From assembly GCA_027625225.1 (NCBI GenBank), contig JAQBWG010000077.1, positions 1 to 8,089 of the forward strand: 8,089 nt of DNA, given 5' to 3'. This DNA comes from Chloroflexota bacterium (GTDB lineage: Bacteria > Chloroflexota > Dehalococcoidia > Lucifugimonadales > VGZR01). The notes under the pieces were generated by a model. That model was not told where the DNA came from, made no database searches, and saw only the letters and a program-made list of their open reading frames with translations. This document shows, in pieces, positions 4,783 to 8,089 of the stretch; position 1 is the first letter of the stretch, and each line of letters begins with the position of its first letter. Position numbers and translations under genes: made by a program.

Positions 4783-5908
4783 TGAGTTCTTGTTTGAGAC
4801 GGGCGGCGACGATTTCGAGTTCGTCGTCGTCCACGCTCAAGGGGTGGACGGCGAGGTTGTCGGGGTCGCTGAGGGTGTGCATGAAGATGGGAGGGTCGCC
4901 ATCCTGCATGCGCTGGAGGACGGTGTTGCGCGAGGGGCCCCGCCATTGCGGCGTGAAGTGGAGGACGGCCATAGGGAGGAGCCAGTCGCGCTTGTCGTAG
5001 CGGAGGGTGAGGTCGAGGCCGGGCATCTCGCCGATGGTGTCTATGACGTGTTGGGCCATGCGGCGGTAGTGAGCGGTCTCTTCGGCTTCGTCCTGGGCGA
5101 TGAAGATGTCGAGGGCTTTCAGGAGGCCGACGATTTCTTCCTTGGCGACTTTCTGGCCGCGGGCGATGGAGAGGTTGGGAGAGGCGTTGAGGCGGGCGGC
5201 GGCGATGAGGTCGGAGCGTCCGACGAGGATACCGGTGCCCTGAGGGCCGCGGATGGCCTTGCCGCCGCTATATGTGACCATGTCTGCGCCCCAGGCGATG
5301 TATTTCTTGAAGTTTTCGCGGGGCGGGACAACTTCGGCGGCGTCCACGATGACGGGCAGGTTGTGGGCGTGGGCAACCTTGATGACCTGTGGGAGGGTCA
5401 TGGCGTTGTGTGGCAGATAGGGGGCGACGAGGAAGGCGACGGCGGCGGTGTGCTCGGTGATGGCGGCTTCGATCTGCCAGGGGTGGCAGTGGAGGAAGTT
5501 GCCGACGCCGACGAGCTTTGCTCCCGCTGCACGGTAGCCCTGCTCGAAGGGGAAGCGCTGGGTGTTCTGGATGATAATTTCGTTGCGCAGGCCGTCGGTG
5601 TCGGGCAGGCGTTCGGCGAGGCCACGGTCGGTGCCGGTCATAACGGCGGCGGCCTGGAGGGTGAGTCCACCTGAGGCGCCGGAGCAGACCATGCCTGCCG
5701 GGGCGCCGGTGTATTCGGCGACGATTTGGCCGGCACGGTCGTTGAGGGCGTGGACGTCTATCATCACCTGGGATGCGGCGCGCATAGCGTCGACGATTTC
5801 GGGGCGAAGCTTGGAGCCGCCATGGTGGGTCATGGGGCCGGACGCGGTGATGGCGGGCTTGAGGCCGAGTTCGCGATAGACGTCGCGGTCATCTTTATAG
5901 GCATCCAT
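4769..5908 (-). CDS. SelA-like PLP-dependent enzyme (EF_0838/DgaE-type lyase)
   Basis: 379 residues from the ATG at 5908, chosen because GGAG lies 8 bases upstream and the family begins MDAYKDDRDVYRELGLKPAIT; the frame stays open 22 codons further without a ribosome site. It is a fold-type I PLP enzyme. The cofactor lysine is K217 in VTYSGGKAIRGPQGTG, and the pyridine-ring aspartate is D189 in LPVIVDAAE. The phosphate-binding region is SGASGGLTL (76-84), and HHGGSKLRPEIVDAM is the usual N-terminal motif. Relatives include selenocysteine synthase SelA and D-glucosaminate-6-phosphate ammonia-lyase DgaE, so the likely reaction is elimination of ammonia from a 2-amino-3-hydroxy acid. It heads a leftward operon with the amidohydrolase. 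The KDPG-type aldolase that often accompanies such pairs is absent from this window. Substrate unknown. Confidence 0.85.
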   Translation of the reverse strand: MDAYKDDRDVYRELGLKPAITASGPMTHHGGSKLRPEIVDAMRAASQVMIDVHALNDRAGQIVAEYTGAPAGMVCSGASGGLTLQAAAVMTGTDRGLAERLPDTDGLRNEIIIQNTQRFPFEQGYRAAGAKLVGVGNFLHCHPWQIEAAITEHTAAVAFLVAPYLPHNAMTLPQVIKVAHAHNLPVIVDAAEVVPPRENFKKYIAWGADMVTYSGGKAIRGPQGTGILVGRSDLIAAARLNASPNLSIARGQKVAKEEIVGLLKALDIFIAQDEAEETAHYRRMAQHVIDTIGEMPGLDLTLRYDKRDWLLPMAVLHFTPQWRGPSRNTVLQRMQDGDPPIFMHTLSDPDNLAVHPLSVDDDELEIVAARLKQELNAKP

Positions 5909-5926
5909 AGTTGAGTCTCCAGGGTT

Positions 5927-5955
5927 AAAAATCCCGTGGAGTGTACAGAGCGTAG
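5927..5955 (-). promoter_or_regulatory. Weak candidate promoter for the PLP-enzyme operon
   Basis: In the 83-base divergent gap the minus strand offers TTGCTT, 17 bases, then TACACT, with positions approximate. The matches are 3/6 and 4/6. It is plausible by location only and faces away from the TATAAT of the rightward cluster. Confidence 0.2.
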
Positions 5956-5978
5956 ATACACTAAGCAACGGCAAGGGT

Positions 5979-5984
5979 TATAAT
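5979..5984 (+). promoter_or_regulatory. -10 box of the copper-related cluster, apparently leaderless
   Basis: A perfect TATAAT lies only 7 bases before the ATG at 5992, so transcription would begin at or within a base or two of the start codon. No ribosome binding site fits: AAGGG at 5973-5977 is 14 bases away and upstream of the predicted start. A weak -35 (GATACA, 5955-5960) is at 18 bases. This implies a leaderless mRNA. Confidence 0.45.
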
Positions 5985-5991
5985 CGAAACG

Positions 5992-6408
5992 ATGAAACGT
6001 ATAGCTGTATTCATAGGCAGCCTTTTGGTGGTGACGGCAGCGCTGCTTCCGGGCTTCGGGCCGCTGGTGGACCACCACTTCGCGGAGAAACTGCCGACGC
6101 ACGGCCACCTGGGCGGGTATGTTTCCCACACGCATACCTATGAACAGACACACGAGCATGCACACGCGGGACATACGCATGTGCACGAGGCGGATGCCAG
6201 CCAACGGGCGGCAGGCGATGTGGTGGTGGTTGTGAACGCAGAGGGTAGCATGGGGTCGCTGCTTTCGTTGACGCAGAATTCTATGGTCCCGCCGGTTGCG
6301 GACGGATGGGAGCCCGGTACGTCGATGCTGGGATTTACCGAACGGTTCGACGGCGTAAACGATATCTACATCTCTCCTCAGAGTCCCCCTCCTAAACTCC
6401 TCGGTTAA
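5992..6408 (+). CDS. Secreted His-rich small protein, putative metal binder
   Basis: 138 residues. An N-terminal hydrophobic segment (3-25, after MKR) is a signal peptide or anchor. Residues 28-65 hold 12 histidines, as DHHF, THGHL, SHTHTY and THEHAHAGHTHVHE, a classic site for Cu, Zn or Ni outside the membrane. The rest (75-138) is not recognisable and ends in ISPQSPPPK, a Pro-rich tail. I recall similar short proteins with the LVDHHFAE start beside copper genes in Chloroflexota; this is memory, not a search. It is the first gene of a rightward cluster, 63 bases before the Ig/cupredoxin protein gene. A role as an extracytoplasmic metal buffer or chaperone is inferred. The start is the only Met before the signal peptide. 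There is no cysteine, so binding would be through His. Confidence 0.75.
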   Translation: MKRIAVFIGSLLVVTAALLPGFGPLVDHHFAEKLPTHGHLGGYVSHTHTYEQTHEHAHAGHTHVHEADASQRAAGDVVVVVNAEGSMGSLLSLTQNSMVPPVADGWEPGTSMLGFTERFDGVNDIYISPQSPPPKLLG

Positions 6409-6471
6409 TTTTCCGGCTTTTGCGGCGGCGGATCCGCTGTATTCACACGTATTAACCGAGAGGAGTTTATT

Positions 6472-7509
6472 GTGTTCAAGAAACAGTTACGAGCAGTCAT
6501 TTTTGCATTGGTAGCGTTTTCGCTCGTCGCGGTGGCGACGATAGGTGTGGCGCTGGCACACGGTGGCCGCGAGGTGGCCGGGAAGTACGAGTTCACGGTA
6601 GGGTTCTTTGTGGAACCGGCGTATGAGGGCATCAAGACCGGTCTGGATCTGCGGGTGACGAAGCCCGCCGAGGAAGAGGCCATGATGGACCACGAGCACA
6701 TGGACATGGACGAAGGAATGGATATCGACCTAGAGACGCACGGTGCGGTGTTCAGCGGCACGCTCGAATCCGGCGAGACGTTCAGCTTCGAGTTCACGGA
6801 GGACTTTCACGGCCTGACAGTTCCATATCATAGCCATAATAGCGGCCAGGGTGGAACGGTCATGGTGATGGACTCGGCCACCAATTCGGGTACGGTTAGC
6901 GTCGAGATTCACGACGGGATGTTCGAGCCGTCGTCGGTTATGGTGCAGCCGGGCACGACGGTGATGTGGACGAATATGGACGACCATCAGCAGACGGTGA
7001 CCAGCGGGCCGCATTCGTCGTTCACCGGGGAAGAAACTTCTCACGACGAGCACGCAACCACAGTGCCTGTGGAGGGCCTGAATGAAACGCTGGAGGTAGA
7101 AGTGACCCATGTGCCTTCCGGTACGTCGAGAGTGTTTCCGATACGCGGGTTATTCAACGACCCCGGGCACTATACGGCTGACTTCATCCCAACCGCATCG
7201 GGGCAGTACAGTTTCCGAATCTTTGGAACTATCGAAGGGGTTGCTATAAACGAGACGTTCACATCGGAGGTGGACGGATTCAATTCGATGCAATCGTCCG
7301 GAGATATCCAGTTCCCCAACCAGCTTCCTGAGCTTCGAGAGTTGGAGGCGGCGGCGCAGGGTGCGCTGAGCACGGCCCAGCAGGCGGAAATTAAGGCTGC
7401 CGACAGCGGTGGCTCAGGCCTGGCGGTTACGGGCATCGCGCTGGGCGCGGTGGGTATCGTTAGCGGGCTTGGTGGACTTGCCTTTGCGTTCATGAAGAAA
7501 CCAGGTTAG
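6472..7509 (+). CDS. Membrane-anchored Ig-like protein with inserted His/Met segment and permuted cupredoxin
   Basis: 345 residues, GTG start with AGGAG 6 bases upstream. A signal peptide (1-29) probably ends at ALA|HGG, making His30 the mature N-terminus. Residues 35-64 (KYEFTVGFFVEPAYEGIKTGLDLRV) and 199-265 (PVEGLNETLEVEV, LFNDPGHYTADFIP, GQYSFRIFGTIEG, ETFTSE) are two parts of one Ig-like domain that I recall as continuous in relatives near CopC. Between them lies an insert. It has a His/Met-rich stretch (71-84, MMDHEHMDMDEGM), then a cupredoxin C-terminal half (92-131: FSGTLESGETFSFEF to GGTVMV), then a cupredoxin N-terminal half (141-178: VSVEIHDGMFEPSSVMV, GTTVMWTNMDD, TVTSG). The halves are in reversed order. 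No cysteine exists, so no blue-copper site; H113, H120, H122 and H172 are candidate ligands. A C-terminal helix (316-340) with KKPG anchors it. Probable role: copper handling outside the membrane. Confidence 0.8.
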   Translation: MFKKQLRAVIFALVAFSLVAVATIGVALAHGGREVAGKYEFTVGFFVEPAYEGIKTGLDLRVTKPAEEEAMMDHEHMDMDEGMDIDLETHGAVFSGTLESGETFSFEFTEDFHGLTVPYHSHNSGQGGTVMVMDSATNSGTVSVEIHDGMFEPSSVMVQPGTTVMWTNMDDHQQTVTSGPHSSFTGEETSHDEHATTVPVEGLNETLEVEVTHVPSGTSRVFPIRGLFNDPGHYTADFIPTASGQYSFRIFGTIEGVAINETFTSEVDGFNSMQSSGDIQFPNQLPELRELEAAAQGALSTAQQAEIKAADSGGSGLAVTGIALGAVGIVSGLGGLAFAFMKKPG

Positions 7510-7520
7510 TCGAATATCAT

Positions 7521-7550
7521 CCGGTCAGGCGGGATTTCCCGCCTGACCGG
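7521..7550. terminator. Perfect hairpin before copC, attenuator or partial terminator
   Basis: Arms CCGGTCAGGCGGGA and TCCCGCCTGACCGG pair over 13-14 bp with a 2-4 base loop, 11 bases after the upstream stop and 8 bases before the copC ATG. There is no T-tract, so it is not a typical intrinsic terminator. The only SD-like bases (GGA, 7549-7551) lie in its 3' arm. The hairpin may therefore damp copC translation, stabilise the upstream mRNA, or end some transcripts. Confidence 0.65.
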
Positions 7551-7558
7551 ATTCGGGC

Positions 7559-8089
7559 ATGTATGTGATGCGAGTCGTTTTTCAACATAGAGTCCCAATC
7601 GCGATAGTCACGTCGCTAGCTCTGGTGCTGGCTGTGTGGCTTTCGTTCGTTTTGGTCGCGGAGGCGCACGCGGACCTGGTGTTCGCAGATCCGGCGCCGG
7701 GGTCGGTGGTGGACGAGGCGCCGACGCAGGTCGTGGGGTGGTTCACGGAGGCTATGGAGCCGGCGTTCAGCAAGATGCAAGTGTTGAACACGGACGGCGA
7801 GCGAGTTGACTTGAATGACAGTGTGGTGGACTCCGGCGATTCGAGAGTGATGTCGGTCAGCTTGCCGCCGGACCTGCCGAAGGGTAGTTACACGGTGGTG
7901 TGGAACAATCTGTCGCCAGTTGACGGACATACGCTGCGGGGGGCGTTCGTGTTCCACATCGGCGAGGCGACGGGCATCGCGGCGGTGGACGTAGATTCGG
8001 AGCCGCCGCTGTTACAGTCGCAGGCCGACCCGTTCCTGCGATGGCTGGTTTTGCTGGGGGCGTTCGTGGCGGTCGGCGCGGCAGGGTTT
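7559..8089 (+). CDS. copC: Copper resistance protein CopC, N-terminal part of a CopC-CopD fusion (partial)
   Basis: 177 codons, open at the right edge. Residues 1-36 are a signal peptide (hydrophobic 12-33) ending AEA|H, so His37 becomes the mature N-terminus. Residues 37-135 are a CopC beta-barrel: HADLVFADPAPGSVVDEAP, VVGWFTEAMEPAFSKMQVL, LPKGSYTVVWNNLSPVDGHTLRGAFVFHIG. The Cu(II) ligands of Cu(II)-only CopC proteins are all visible: His37, Asp122 and His124 (DGH). Residues 158-177 (PFLRWLVLLGAFVAVGAAGF) begin a membrane segment, so the gene most likely continues into a CopD domain, a multi-helix membrane protein tied to copper uptake or resistance. The start is uncertain: ATG at 7559 or 7568, neither with a strong ribosome site. 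It is the third gene of the rightward cluster, behind the hairpin. Confidence 0.9.
   Translation, partial: MYVMRVVFQHRVPIAIVTSLALVLAVWLSFVLVAEAHADLVFADPAPGSVVDEAPTQVVGWFTEAMEPAFSKMQVLNTDGERVDLNDSVVDSGDSRVMSVSLPPDLPKGSYTVVWNNLSPVDGHTLRGAFVFHIGEATGIAAVDVDSEPPLLQSQADPFLRWLVLLGAFVAVGAAGF

Noticed and set aside
4517..5674. 385-codon plus-strand open frame spanning two genes
   Set aside because: It runs antisense through the amidohydrolase start, the intergenic repeat and the PLP enzyme, with no recognisable domain. Its length reflects GC-rich codon bias in the real genes.
6112..6190. CAC/CAT-rich stretch as a DNA repeat
   Set aside because: The spacing of His codons is irregular and the codons vary. 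It is best explained as a His-rich protein segment, not a tandem repeat.
6428..6437. 10-base palindrome GCGGATCCGC in the gap before the GTG start
   Set aside because: It is short, GC-rich and without a T-tract or promoter element nearby. Chance occurrence is likely.
1..8089. CRISPR arrays, tRNA or rRNA genes, transposases, phage genes
   Set aside because: No spaced direct repeats, clover-leaf-like segments, rRNA-like tracts or mobile-element proteins were seen on either strand.

Overview
The window looks like bacterial chromosomal DNA of fairly high GC content with tightly packed genes. My best guess at the host is a Chloroflexota bacterium (SAR202 or Dehalococcoidia-like). This rests on recalled gene content: a His-rich secreted protein next to an Ig-like copper-associated protein and a CopC/CopD gene, a cog3964-type amidohydrolase beside a SelA-like PLP enzyme, and short dispersed palindromes. 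No marker gene proves it.

Left part, mostly leftward transcription. Positions 1-397 hold a SnoaL-like gene that runs off the left edge and loses its family character near position 180. There the opposite strand reads as a convincing glycine-rich protein, so this is a junction, either biological or an assembly artefact. After a 230-base spacer with several palindromes comes a one-component regulator (GAF-like sensor, Pro/Glu/Lys linker, OmpR-type winged helix; 628-1518). Next is cinA (1695-2942), whose C-terminal NMN-deamidase domain has lost its catalytic motifs.

Centre. A divergently transcribed HU-family gene (3101-3457) has a clear -10 box, a good ribosome binding site and a strong intrinsic terminator. 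It converges on a two-gene leftward operon: a SelA-like/DgaE-like PLP enzyme (4769-5908), then an amidohydrolase of the EF_0837/Atu3266 type (3541-4668). A REP-like palindrome lies between them. The pair probably works in catabolism of an acylated amino or sugar acid, though the substrate cannot be read from sequence.

Right part, rightward transcription. A likely copper-handling cluster starts at 5992: a small secreted His-rich protein, apparently on a leaderless mRNA; a membrane-anchored protein (6472-7509) in which a His/Met-rich segment and an apparently circularly permuted, Cys-less cupredoxin are inserted into an Ig-like domain; then copC (7559 to the right edge), running into the first membrane segment of a CopD domain. 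A perfect hairpin separates the last two genes. This cluster, and the permuted cupredoxin in particular, is the most unusual part of the window.
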